Source: Clostridiales bacterium (GTDB taxonomy: Bacteria > Bacillota > Clostridia > Lachnospirales > Lachnospiraceae). From it: DNA of 64,000 nucleotides. Location: the NCBI GenBank assembly GCA_022770525.1, contig JALEHN010000067.1, positions 17,302 through 81,301 of the forward strand. Reading direction: 5' to 3'. Each line of letters starts with the position of its first letter. Position 1 is the stretch's first letter. Shown here piece after piece: positions 34,571 to 44,646 of the stretch. The notes beneath the pieces are model-generated. The model did no database searches. It had not been told where the DNA came from and worked only from the letters and a program-made list of their open reading frames with translations. A program made the position numbers and the translations under genes.

Positions 34571-35451
34571 AATTCATGACCTCCTGCTTCCAGAAATGCC
34601 TTATAAAACGCCCTTGCAGACAGCTCCTCGATAAGACACTCCCTGTATTCTTTTGAAGCACGCCAGGAACTTCTTGGGTTTGCCGAAGCCAGTGCTGCAC
34701 GTCCGGCTTGCTCAAGTAGCTCTTTTGTCAACTTCTGTCCATTTAACAGTTTTTCAGCTTCAATGCAGCGTACCGGTGTCGGCGCAGCAACACCAAGTGC
34801 TATCGTTGCTCTTTCGATATGCTTATCTTCTTTATCTAATACACACGTTGCCGCCGCACCAAGAATTGCGATATCCATCGCTTTTCTCGTAGCGAATTTA
34901 ATATATGCACAGCCGAATAAACCTTCTTTTCTCGGTGGAATAATAATCTTTGTAAGCATCTCACCCGGCTTTATGTCTGTACGTCCCGGTCCGAGATAAA
35001 ACTCTTCAATCGGCACAACTCTGCTGTCATCCTGACACTCAAGAACAAGCGCAGCATCAAGCGCAAACAAAGAAGAAGCACTGTCAGCACTGGTGGCTCC
35101 GTTGCATACATTACCACCGATTGTTGCCATATTCTGAATCTGAGGTCCGCCCATAGAAAGTGCTGCTGTTTTAAGCATCGGCAATTCTTTAACAATGATC
35201 GGTTCAGCCGCAAGCTCTGTAAATGTCGTTGCCGGACCTATGGTGACTGTACCATCTTCAAGCTTCTCCACACCTTTCAGTGTCCCGATCTGACGGATAC
35301 TCATAAGACGGACATGACGCATCTTTTTATGGCGCATCTTAATCATAACATCCGTACCGCCGGCAATGATCCATGCATCACTATCTTCGCTGAGGATTTT
35401 TAATGCTTCCTCAATGGACTGCGGCTGATACAGCTTTTCTACATCATACAT
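34567..35451 (-). CDS. Xanthine-dehydrogenase-type FAD-binding subunit
   Basis: Middle subunit of a molybdenum hydroxylase, 294 residues, passing electrons from the iron-sulfur subunit to FAD. The FAD-binding motifs IIAGGTDVMIKM and ATIGGNVCNGATSADSAS are intact. The ATG at 35451 is 8 bases after GAGGAG; an in-frame GTG at 35460 overlaps that site. It is the first gene of a five-gene run with ATGA overlaps or short gaps down to the DUF1638 gene. Confidence 0.92.
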   Translation of the reverse strand: MYDVEKLYQPQSIEEALKILSEDSDAWIIAGGTDVMIKMRHKKMRHVRLMSIRQIGTLKGVEKLEDGTVTIGPATTFTELAAEPIIVKELPMLKTAALSMGGPQIQNMATIGGNVCNGATSADSASSLFALDAALVLECQDDSRVVPIEEFYLGPGRTDIKPGEMLTKIIIPPRKEGLFGCAYIKFATRKAMDIAILGAAATCVLDKEDKHIERATIALGVAAPTPVRCIEAEKLLNGQKLTKELLEQAGRAALASANPRSSWRASKEYRECLIEELSARAFYKAFLEAGGHEL

Positions 35452-35531
35452 TCCTGACACTCCTCTCTTAATATAATCTGTTACCTTTTATTGTACATCG
35501 AATCATATATCTTTTCCAGTAAAATATTTAA

Positions 35532-35568
35532 AAGAGTCACTTAGTTACTCTTTGCGCGCCCGTGCGGG
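35532..35568 (+). repeat. REP-like repeat, copy 1
   Basis: AGAGTCACTTAGTTACTCTT followed by TGCGCGCCCGTGCGG. It aligns to 40431-40466 with about 29 matches in 36 positions by eye, in the same orientation. The GC-rich part continues into CCGCACGGGTCG, which pairs back to CCCGTGCGG. Confidence 0.55.
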
Positions 35569-35656
35569 CACGCAAGTGCATCTTCGACTCCGCACGGGTC
35601 GCATCCTCGCGGAGCGTTTTTCTGATATAGAAAATCAAAATTTCCTATATCAGAAA

Positions 35657-35684
35657 AAGAGATGCCGCAAAATCTGCGGCACCC
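35657..35684 (-). terminator. Terminator of the methyltransferase operon
   Basis: Hairpin GTGCCGCAGA...TTTGCGGCAT followed by CTCTTTTT on the minus strand, about 15 bases after the methyltransferase stop codon. Confidence 0.7.
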
Positions 35685-35698
35685 CCTGAATTTTTTAA

Positions 35699-37147
35699 TT
35701 ATTTAACACTGTACTGGCGTCTTGCCTGCATCTTTTCCATGTACCAGTCACCGTAGCACTTGTCAAGAGGCATACCGATATCGATCAGTTCGTTACGAAC
35801 ACGTGTATACAGCTCTCTGTAGTTCTCGAAAGGTACCTGATTCTTCAAATCGAAGCATTCCTGTACCGGAAGACCCTTATCAGGAGCAACGCCAAGTTTA
35901 GCTTCATATTTAGGAAGGATTTTCTTAGCGATTTCATTGGCCTGCTTACGTGTCATGCCTGCGCATGATTTGAATACATCACCGCACCACCAAGCTTCCA
36001 TAGGTGTGATGTAATCTGTATAACGTCCGCCGGCTGAACGAGGCTGAGTTGTCTTTGATGCACCGGATACACAATGGTTCATCAAACCGACTGCTGCTTC
36101 ATACATGAACATTTCTGTACATGGACCGCCTGTTTCGTTAACGATCTTATTTCTCATAAAGCCTGTGTTACGTGAAACTGCCTGACATGATACAGAGTTT
36201 GCCCAAACAGCTTTACGTCCGCAGTTACCAAACAGCTGAATATCATATACATAAGAACTTGTATAGTCAGACTGCAAGATTGTAGGAATCAGAAGGTCAT
36301 TGGCGATACATGCCAGTGCTGCGCCTTCTGGCGGTCCTGCGTATCCGCCGATATATGAGAATCCGCCGATTCTTAACTTGTGACCGTAGTTCAGACCCTG
36401 AATGATACGGTGGAAGTTAGAGAATGTACATTTTAATTCTACAGGGCAAAGTGACATTGTAACATTGCCGCGGCCTGCAACTGCAGGTGCACCACCCATA
36501 TGACCGTATTCTGTAACGGCACCGGCAACACCTGTACATGGCATGCCAGGACGGCCTGCTCTCCAGAGCGCTTCTTTCTTAAGCTCTGATTCATAGTTAC
36601 CCATAAGTGTTTCATATGGTGTGCCTGAACGGATCTCACGGCCGAATACTGTAGCCAGTGTCGGTCCATGAAGCACGTCAACTAATTTGTTGTATTTAAC
36701 AATACCCTGTACTAAAGGCAGGTAGTTTTCTTCTGAACAAACAATACCAAGAGATGCAGCCAGAAGCGGTGGATATGGATCTTCAGGTTTACGAGGTTTC
36801 ATGATGACCTGATCCTGACCTTCGCCAAGGATGTTGCATTCCTGATAATCACGCATACATTCAAGAATTTCGTCTTCTGTGACTTTGATGACACGTTCTG
36901 TATCTTCGCAGTAAAGACCAAGTTCAAGTGCCAGTTCCCAGCCGGCTTTAAAGAATGTATCTGCAAGTTCGTCATCACAGTTGATTGGATTGTCCAGATC
37001 AAGTGTTTTATTCAGGTTGTATTTTTTAAGAATGCCCTTAATTGTCTTAGGAATAATCTTTGTATCCCATTCTTTCATAGGGATAACAGGGCCTTTATAT
37101 GCTTTATCAAGGTTATTCAGTAAGCGTTCTACTTTATAGTTATACAT
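35699..37147 (-). CDS. MtmB-family corrinoid methyltransferase without pyrrolysine
   Basis: Expected to move a methyl group from an unknown donor to the cobalt of the corrinoid protein encoded just upstream. The 482-residue protein resembles archaeal monomethylamine methyltransferase MtmB, recalled from memory: KAGWELALELGLYCEDTERV with VTEDEI (67-94), IGGYAG, GPCTEM, and QECFDLK near the C-terminus. In MtmB the catalytic pyrrolysine follows AGRPGMGV; here AGRPGMPC is followed by Thr205, encoded by ACA, with no in-frame amber codon. Residues after this point differ (GVAGAVTEYGHMGG), so the substrate is probably not plain monomethylamine. AGGAGAGG precedes the ATG. High confidence in family, low in substrate. 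Confidence 0.82.
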   Translation of the reverse strand: MYNYKVERLLNNLDKAYKGPVIPMKEWDTKIIPKTIKGILKKYNLNKTLDLDNPINCDDELADTFFKAGWELALELGLYCEDTERVIKVTEDEILECMRDYQECNILGEGQDQVIMKPRKPEDPYPPLLAASLGIVCSEENYLPLVQGIVKYNKLVDVLHGPTLATVFGREIRSGTPYETLMGNYESELKKEALWRAGRPGMPCTGVAGAVTEYGHMGGAPAVAGRGNVTMSLCPVELKCTFSNFHRIIQGLNYGHKLRIGGFSYIGGYAGPPEGAALACIANDLLIPTILQSDYTSSYVYDIQLFGNCGRKAVWANSVSCQAVSRNTGFMRNKIVNETGGPCTEMFMYEAAVGLMNHCVSGASKTTQPRSAGGRYTDYITPMEAWWCGDVFKSCAGMTRKQANEIAKKILPKYEAKLGVAPDKGLPVQECFDLKNQVPFENYRELYTRVRNELIDIGMPLDKCYGDWYMEKMQARRQYSVK

Positions 37148-37252
37148 ACGACCTCTCCTTCGCTAAAAATTTACTGTCACTGTTTTTGCACCGCCGTGCA
37201 AAATCGTGCTGCCTGCCAAATGCGGCAGCATGTCTGATACCATTACACTATA

Positions 37253-37942
37253 TTATGCTTCAGTGTCAACAAGGATTGTTCCGTTCTGTCCCGGTTTGCA
37301 CTCAGATACTAACTTCTTGCACATCTGAACACAGTCGAACGCTGTACGTGACCAGCCGTCTGCACCGATCTTCTCAGCAAATTCCGGTGTAACAGGACCG
37401 CCGCCGACTGCATAATACCAGTCATCTCTGTGTCCTGTATCCTTGATATACTGGAGTGTGTCTGAAAGGTAAGGTAATGATGTTGTCAGCAATGTTGAAA
37501 CAATAACGATATCAGCATTGTACTTCTTAGCTGCTTCAAGGAAATCCTTAACAGGAACATCAATACCAAGGTCATGAACCTCAAAACCATTGACAGCGAG
37601 AAGGGCTGAGCAGATATTCTTACCGATATCATGAACATCACCTTTTGCCTGACCAATAACGATTGTACCTACTTTGGATTCTGCTGCTGCTTCTGCATCC
37701 ATTCTTGAGAAAATAATGTCGATAATTTCTGACATGGCATCACCAGCAAGAACAAGTTCCGGAAGGAAAGCTTCACCTGCTGAATATGCTTCACTTACGA
37801 TATCCATACCTTTTGATGCACCTTCGTTTAATACTGTTAAAGGTGCAATTCCTGAATCAAGTGCTTTCTCAACAAGTTCAACGGCTTCTTCTGATTCACC
37901 TTCAGCAACAAGTTCACTGATTTGTTTCAAAATGTCTTCCAT
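37253..37942 (-). CDS. Corrinoid (B12-binding) protein of the MtmC/MttC type
   Basis: Carries cobalamin between methyltransferases, 229 residues. The helical cap domain occupies about 1-90. The B12-binding domain has GDVHDIGKN with the lower-ligand His104, then VSTLLTTS and GGGPV for the nucleotide tail. It is the first gene after a cobalamin riboswitch and is followed by the MtmB-like gene 105 bases on. That gap holds an imperfect GC hairpin. No second methyltransferase (to tetrahydrofolate) is in the window. Confidence 0.93.
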   Translation of the reverse strand: MEDILKQISELVAEGESEEAVELVEKALDSGIAPLTVLNEGASKGMDIVSEAYSAGEAFLPELVLAGDAMSEIIDIIFSRMDAEAAAESKVGTIVIGQAKGDVHDIGKNICSALLAVNGFEVHDLGIDVPVKDFLEAAKKYNADIVIVSTLLTTSLPYLSDTLQYIKDTGHRDDWYYAVGGGPVTPEFAEKIGADGWSRTAFDCVQMCKKLVSECKPGQNGTILVDTEA

Positions 37943-38133
37943 ACGCGCATCTCCTTTTCAACAATTAATATATATATATACATTGCGGGTTTTTATTAGC
38001 TCGCCTCTAATTTTATTAATTAATTTCCAGTGACCCTGATATAAGGTATTAGAAAATAATTGCAAAATAAATCTTTAAAATAAGATTTTCCAATGTATAT
38101 CAAAAATCGGAATATCACTGTGCAAAATAAATG

Positions 38134-38193
38134 CTGGTTATCTTATAAGCACCAAACTGTGACTCGCAGTCCGATGTTCATAAGACAACCAGC
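38134..38193 (-). terminator. Putative expression-platform hairpin of riboswitch 1
   Basis: GCTGGTTGTCTTAT and ATAAGATAACCAGC pair over 14 positions with one G-U wobble, directly after the aptamer, followed by ATTTATTTTG. It shares bases with the 3' end of the aptamer (CCTGC), as expected of a switch. Confidence 0.6.
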
Positions 38194-38345
38194 AGGTATT
38201 CTGACTCAAGCATCATCATCATCTGCGCCTTCCCGGTCTCCCAGTGGCATCATGCAGAAAACTCCACTCATACAGCAGCGGCACTGTATAGGATTCTCAC
38301 CTATTTCCCTTTTAAGCTTTCCGCCGCCTTTGGCAGATTGCACTC
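38189..38345 (-). promoter_or_regulatory. Cobalamin riboswitch 1, upstream of the corrinoid methyltransferase operon
   Basis: On the minus strand the conserved blocks appear in order: AAAAGGGAA, GGTGAGAATCC, an altered B12 box GCCGCTGCTGTA, GCCACTGGGAGACCGGGAAGG, and TGAGTCAGAATACCTGC. The next gene in the same direction is the corrinoid protein gene at 37942. Control of B12-using rather than B12-making or B12-importing genes is less usual for this class. Whether ligand turns expression up or down cannot be read safely. Confidence 0.9.
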
Positions 38346-38374
38346 ATTGCTTAAAATCTTATTTTTATACGCTA

Positions 38375-38404
38375 ATTCTATAACATTTAGTCATAAATTG
38401 TCAA
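38375..38404 (-). promoter_or_regulatory. Promoter of riboswitch 1 and the methyltransferase operon
   Basis: TTGACA (38404-38399), 18-base spacer, TAGAAT (38380-38375) on the minus strand, about 25 bases before the aptamer. Confidence 0.75.
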
Positions 38405-38603
38405 TTGATTTTCCATAAAAAAACAATGTTTACGGAAATTAGATTGGTTATTCAAAATATTTTTTGTAATTTATCTGTAAATTCACAAATTCTTTTATAT
38501 TTATTAGGGTCATTAATGAATGTCTTGTGTTAATTTAATAAAAGCCTGGCCATACAAAGCACTTCTCAAATTATATGAATATGATTTTTGTTGATACAGG
38601 ACA

Positions 38604-38685
38604 GTCCGTACGGCATTATCCATATGATTCTTTTTCTTCATATCCATATGATTCTTTTTCTTCGTATTGACAATGCCATACCGAC
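38604..38685. repeat. Inverted repeat enclosing a 24-bp tandem duplication, upstream of the corrinoid activator
   Basis: GTCCGTACGGCATT (38604-38617) and AATGCCATACCGAC (38672-38685) are inverted with two mismatches. Between them TATCCATATGATTC plus TTTTTCTTC is repeated in tandem (38617-38640 and 38641-38664), differing only in the last base. The right arm overlaps the promoter spacer, so it may be a regulator-binding region. Confidence 0.7.
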
Positions 38686-38696
38686 TGGTCTATATT
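38667..38696 (+). promoter_or_regulatory. Promoter of the corrinoid activator gene
   Basis: TTGACA (38667-38672), 18-base spacer, TATATT (38691-38696), 75 bases before the chosen start codon. Confidence 0.75.
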
Positions 38697-38771
38697 AAAA
38701 TTAATGCAGTATCGGTTTTATACCCCTTGACCCTCAACATCACTGATATATAGATAAGGATGGAGATTATC

Positions 38772-40430
38772 ATGAAAACGACTTTAACGATTTTACCGGA
38801 TCAAACGACTATAGAAATAAACGACGATGAAACCATTCTCGATGCCATCAGGCGCCAGCTTAAATCCGTTGACCTTGAAACACCGTGCAATGGCAAAGGC
38901 TACTGCGGTAAATGTAAAATTCATCTTATTTCCGGCGGTGTCAGTGAACTGACGCCCCGTGAACAGAAAGCTTTATCCGATGATGAAATATCGGATCATA
39001 TCCGCCTTGCCTGCATGTGTACCTCAAACGGCAGTGAACCGATTGTTATCGAATTGATTAAGAAAACTGCCAAATCATCCGTACTTGACAGTTATCAGCT
39101 TGGAGATTATACATTAAATCCTTCGATCGGACCGTCATCGACAGCTTCTGATCATACGCCATTAAGCGCCAATGCGCCTGCTTACGGCATCGCCATTGAT
39201 ATCGGTACAACGACAATCGCCAGCGTTCTTCTGGATCTTTCAAACGGCGAAGGCCTGGCTAAAGCTTCCTGCATCAATCCGCAGACAAAAATCGGCGGTG
39301 ATGTTTTATCACGTATTGAATATACAATGACGCATGATAACGGACTTCATGAGCTTTCAGATATGATTTGTCAGTGCCTTGATGACCTTTCATTATCTCT
39401 GATTGAAAACGCCGGTGTCCGTAAAGAAGATGTTTACGGATATACCATCGCAGCCAATACAACAATGCTTCACCTTTTGCTGGCTGTGGATCCGTCGTCC
39501 ATTGCCATGGCCCCTTATATACCGAAATTTACAAGTGCCCGGACTGTACCTGCTTCACAACTTCATCTGACCCACTGCAGACAGGATGCGTCTGTTTACT
39601 GTCTGCCATCGGTATCTGCCTATATCGGTGCCGATATCGTTGCCGGTATTTACATGAGCCGGATTTACAGCACAGACAAAGACATCATGTTTATTGATAT
39701 CGGAACAAATGGTGAAATTGTCCTTTCAATCAAAGGTGAGCTGCACAGCTGTTCCTGTGCGGCAGGTCCTGCACTGGAAGGTATGAATATTACATGTGGT
39801 ATGCGTGCGGCTGAAGGTGCGATTGAGCATACAGATTATAAAGACGGACATTTTATCGTACAGACGATAGGAAATAAGGAAGCCGCCGGCATCTGCGGCA
39901 GCGGGGTACTGGAGACAATGGCTGCATTGATTCGCTGCGGCGGTGTCGATGCCAGCGGAAGAATTTCCCGCAATCTTCCTTCGGAACTTTTAGGATATCT
40001 TACGAAAGTGGAGCAGAAAAAAGCGTTTTGCATAGCCGACGGAAAAGTCCCTGTTTACTTTTCCCAGGGCGATATCCGCCAGGTGCAGCTGGCCAAAGGC
40101 GCAATCTTATCCGGTTTTGTGGCACTGCTTGAAAAGAATCAAATGACCCTTGACGACCTTGATGAAGTCATTATCGCAGGACAGTTCGGCAGTTATCTTG
40201 ACGAGGATACACTGATCGGGGTGGGCATTCTTCCTGAGAATGCCAGAGGTAAAGTTAAATATATAGGCAATTCATCATTGGCCGGTGCCATTTTATGTCT
40301 CCTTGATAAAAACGTTCCGGCAAAAATGTCCGAAATCGCCACAGACGTCAACTATTTTGAACTGGCCACTTTTCCAGGCTACACAAAGCTTTTAATGGAG
40401 TGTCTTGCATTTCCGTCTGTAAATGAATAA
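38772..40430 (+). CDS. Reductive activator of corrinoid proteins, RACo/DUF4445 type
   Basis: Reduces inactive Co(II) corrinoid to the active Co(I) state, using ATP and an iron-sulfur cluster. The 552-residue protein has an N-terminal plant-type [2Fe-2S] domain (Cys39, Cys45, Cys48 and a Cys at about 81), then an ASKHA ATPase domain beginning YGIAIDIGTTTIASVLLDL, with IDIGTNGEIVLS and GQFGSYLD further on. GGATGGAG favours the ATG at 38772 over the in-frame ATG at 38760. It is divergent from the corrinoid protein and methyltransferase operon and is its obvious partner. Both neighbouring cobalamin riboswitches point in the opposite direction. Confidence 0.92.
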   Translation: MKTTLTILPDQTTIEINDDETILDAIRRQLKSVDLETPCNGKGYCGKCKIHLISGGVSELTPREQKALSDDEISDHIRLACMCTSNGSEPIVIELIKKTAKSSVLDSYQLGDYTLNPSIGPSSTASDHTPLSANAPAYGIAIDIGTTTIASVLLDLSNGEGLAKASCINPQTKIGGDVLSRIEYTMTHDNGLHELSDMICQCLDDLSLSLIENAGVRKEDVYGYTIAANTTMLHLLLAVDPSSIAMAPYIPKFTSARTVPASQLHLTHCRQDASVYCLPSVSAYIGADIVAGIYMSRIYSTDKDIMFIDIGTNGEIVLSIKGELHSCSCAAGPALEGMNITCGMRAAEGAIEHTDYKDGHFIVQTIGNKEAAGICGSGVLETMAALIRCGGVDASGRISRNLPSELLGYLTKVEQKKAFCIADGKVPVYFSQGDIRQVQLAKGAILSGFVALLEKNQMTLDDLDEVIIAGQFGSYLDEDTLIGVGILPENARGKVKYIGNSSLAGAILCLLDKNVPAKMSEIATDVNYFELATFPGYTKLLMECLAFPSVNE

Positions 40431-40466
40431 AGAGTCACTAAGTGAACCCTTTGCGCACCCATGCGG
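40431..40466 (+). repeat. REP-like repeat, copy 2
   Basis: AGAGTCACTAAGTGAACCCT then TTGCGCACCCATGCGG, starting right after the activator stop. Same orientation as the copy at 35532. Confidence 0.55.
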
Positions 40467-40513
40467 CAAAGCCATATGAATCACATGGAAAAGACAAAAT
40501 AAAACACAATAAT

Positions 40514-40597
40514 CAAAAGAAGAAGGCTGATGGTTTCTCGCCTGTACAGTAGGAGGGGTCTAAGTACGGGGTTGAAATCAAAAGCCTTCTTCTTTTG
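40514..40597. other. Long-loop hairpin with perfect 14-bp arms, possible structured RNA or terminator
   Basis: AAAAGAAGAAGGCT and AGCCTTCTTCTTTT are exact inverted copies with about 55 bases between them. The loop is GC-rich (TAGGAGGGGTCTAAGTACGGGG) and itself contains GTAC...GTAC. It could end activator transcription on the plus strand, or be a structured RNA on either strand. No known motif recognised. Confidence 0.5.
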
Positions 40598-40774
40598 AAA
40601 AGAGTTTAGAAAGTAATAGATATGTTTCCATTACATCTTCGACCGGTTTTTCTTCAAAAGGTCATATATGTTTACGCAATACCGCACTATGCATCAACAT
40701 ATATACCATTTGTCTGTGTCGCCTTACAAAACGCTTTTATTTCCCCGGAAAATATCGGACAGCTTCAGGGAAAC

Positions 40775-40802
40775 AAAAAAGAGCATCTCCGACAGATGCT
40801 CC
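40775..40802 (-). terminator. Intrinsic terminator of cobalamin riboswitch 2
   Basis: On the minus strand GAGCATCT-GTCGG-AGATGCTC is followed by TTTTTT, about 80 bases after the aptamer. Perfect stem and a strong U-tract. No minus-strand gene lies beyond it. Confidence 0.85.
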
Positions 40803-40879
40803 GCGTAAACATTTTCATAAGGTATAAACACCTTACAATGTTGTGCTCTCTCCCATCGAAAGATTATACAACCATATAC

Positions 40880-41040
40880 ATGGCAGGTCTCCTGACTTGA
40901 ACTCAACCGTCTCATCCGACTTCCCAGTTTCCCAGTGTCATAAATAGATGAAACGTCCTTCATACAGTAGCGAGGGCTGTTACAGATTCACACTGTATTC
41001 CCTTTTAATCATTGTAAAAATGAACCTATGTATATTTCCT
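40880..41040 (-). promoter_or_regulatory. Cobalamin riboswitch 2, orphan (no gene downstream)
   Basis: All conserved blocks are present on the minus strand: AAAAGGGAATACAGTG, TGTAACAGCCCTCGCTACTGTA (the B12 box), CACTGGGAAACTGGGAAG, and AGTCAGGAGACCTGCC. A minus-strand frame of 79 codons across 40724-40963 lies inside the aptamer and is not a gene. Beyond the terminator there is no minus-strand gene; read-through would be antisense to the corrinoid activator. The riboswitch could be a remnant or could control an antisense RNA. Confidence 0.9.
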
Positions 41041-41056
41041 TATCTATTACTTGTTC

Positions 41057-41086
41057 AGTATACCATACTTCATCATCCCCTGTCAA
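41057..41086 (-). promoter_or_regulatory. Consensus promoter of orphan riboswitch 2
   Basis: TTGACA (41086-41081), 18-base spacer, TATACT (41062-41057) on the minus strand. The start point should fall about 10 bases before the aptamer, so the RNA of about 275 bases is probably made. Confidence 0.8.
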
Positions 41087-41239
41087 CCCCGCCCCGGCAA
41101 TGCTTTATCAAGTTAATGCAATGTCAAATATGAAACTTTTTTATAAAATCTTTCATTTCGCTTAACAGCACTTTCAAGTTTAGTTTTAATGTTTTAGAAA
41201 AAAATTTGCATATTATTTCAAAAAAATTCAAATAAAACA

Positions 41240-41268
41240 TTGTATTTTAAAGGGTTTTATATTATAAT
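41240..41268 (+). promoter_or_regulatory. Promoter of gdhA
   Basis: TTGTAT (41240-41245), 17-base spacer, perfect TATAAT (41263-41268), giving a leader of about 83 bases. Confidence 0.75.
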
Positions 41269-41270
41269 GA

Positions 41271-42689
<1,419 letters not shown>

Positions 42690-42734
42690 TCAAACAGCCA
42701 AAAATTCTACTTTGCAGGAAATTCCTTTAATCAA

Positions 42735-42763
42735 AGGTGCCGCACATTTGTGCGGCACCTTTT
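42735..42763. terminator. Bidirectional terminator between gdhA and atpC
   Basis: Perfect 11-base stem AGGTGCCGCAC/GTGCGGCACCT with short A- and T-runs on both sides. It serves the convergent gdhA and ATP synthase operon. Confidence 0.8.
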
Positions 42764-42780
42764 GCATCCTTATCACATAT

Positions 42781-43194
42781 TTACTTGTATCTTTCCACAA
42801 GTTCAATTCTTGTCAGTGCTTTGCGCAGTGCCATTTCTGCTCTGGCAACATCAAGACCTTCTCCTTTTTCAGAGAGGCGTCTTTTTGCACGTTCCTCGGC
42901 TTCTTTAGCGCGGTTTACATCAATCTCATCAGGCCATTCGGCAATTTCTGCCATAATGGTTACACGGTCCTGAAGAATCTCCGTAAATCCTGCATGCACT
43001 GCAGCTCTCTTGATCTGATCGCCTTCGTGAATCACCACAATTCCCGGTTTTAAAATATTTGTCATCGGAATGTGACCCGGATAAACACCAATCTCACCTT
43101 CGGTGGTGGTCATTTCAAGCATTGTCGCTTCACCTTCATAGAAAACTCTGTCCGGTGAAATTATCTGAAGCATCATTGTATTCTCTGCCATCAT
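42781..43194 (-). CDS. atpC: ATP synthase epsilon subunit
   Basis: Rotor-stalk and regulatory subunit of F1, 137 residues. N-terminal beta barrel (LQIISPDRVFYEGEATMLE, GEIGVYPGHIPM) and C-terminal two-helix hairpin (RAKEAEERAKRRLSEK). Last gene of the operon, 5 bases after atpD. Confidence 0.95.
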   Translation of the reverse strand: MMAENTMMLQIISPDRVFYEGEATMLEMTTTEGEIGVYPGHIPMTNILKPGIVVIHEGDQIKRAAVHAGFTEILQDRVTIMAEIAEWPDEIDVNRAKEAEERAKRRLSEKGEGLDVARAEMALRKALTRIELVERYK

Positions 43195-43199
43195 CTCAC

Positions 43200-44627
<1,428 letters not shown>

Positions 44628-44646
44628 TCAAACGGGAATCATGCCT

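Larger units (their letters stand above)
35452..35698. other. Gap with repeat, inverted repeat and methyltransferase terminator
   Basis: No gene. From 35532 a GC-rich repeat (GAGTCACTTAGT, CTTTGCGCGCCCGTGCGG) is related to one at 40431. At about 35622-35660 TTTCTGATATAG and CTATATCAGAAA are inverted. At 35657-35684 the hairpin GTGCCGCAGA/TTTGCGGCAT runs into CTCTTTTT on the minus strand and ends the methyltransferase operon. Confidence 0.6.

Noticed and set aside
35699..37147. Pyrrolysine read-through in the MtmB-like gene
   Set aside because: The frame has no in-frame TAG; the aligned position is ACA (Thr), and no pyl genes are in the window.
40724..40963. Minus-strand frame of 79 codons
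   Set aside because: It starts inside the cobalamin aptamer and runs through the terminator; no ribosome-binding site and no protein-like composition.
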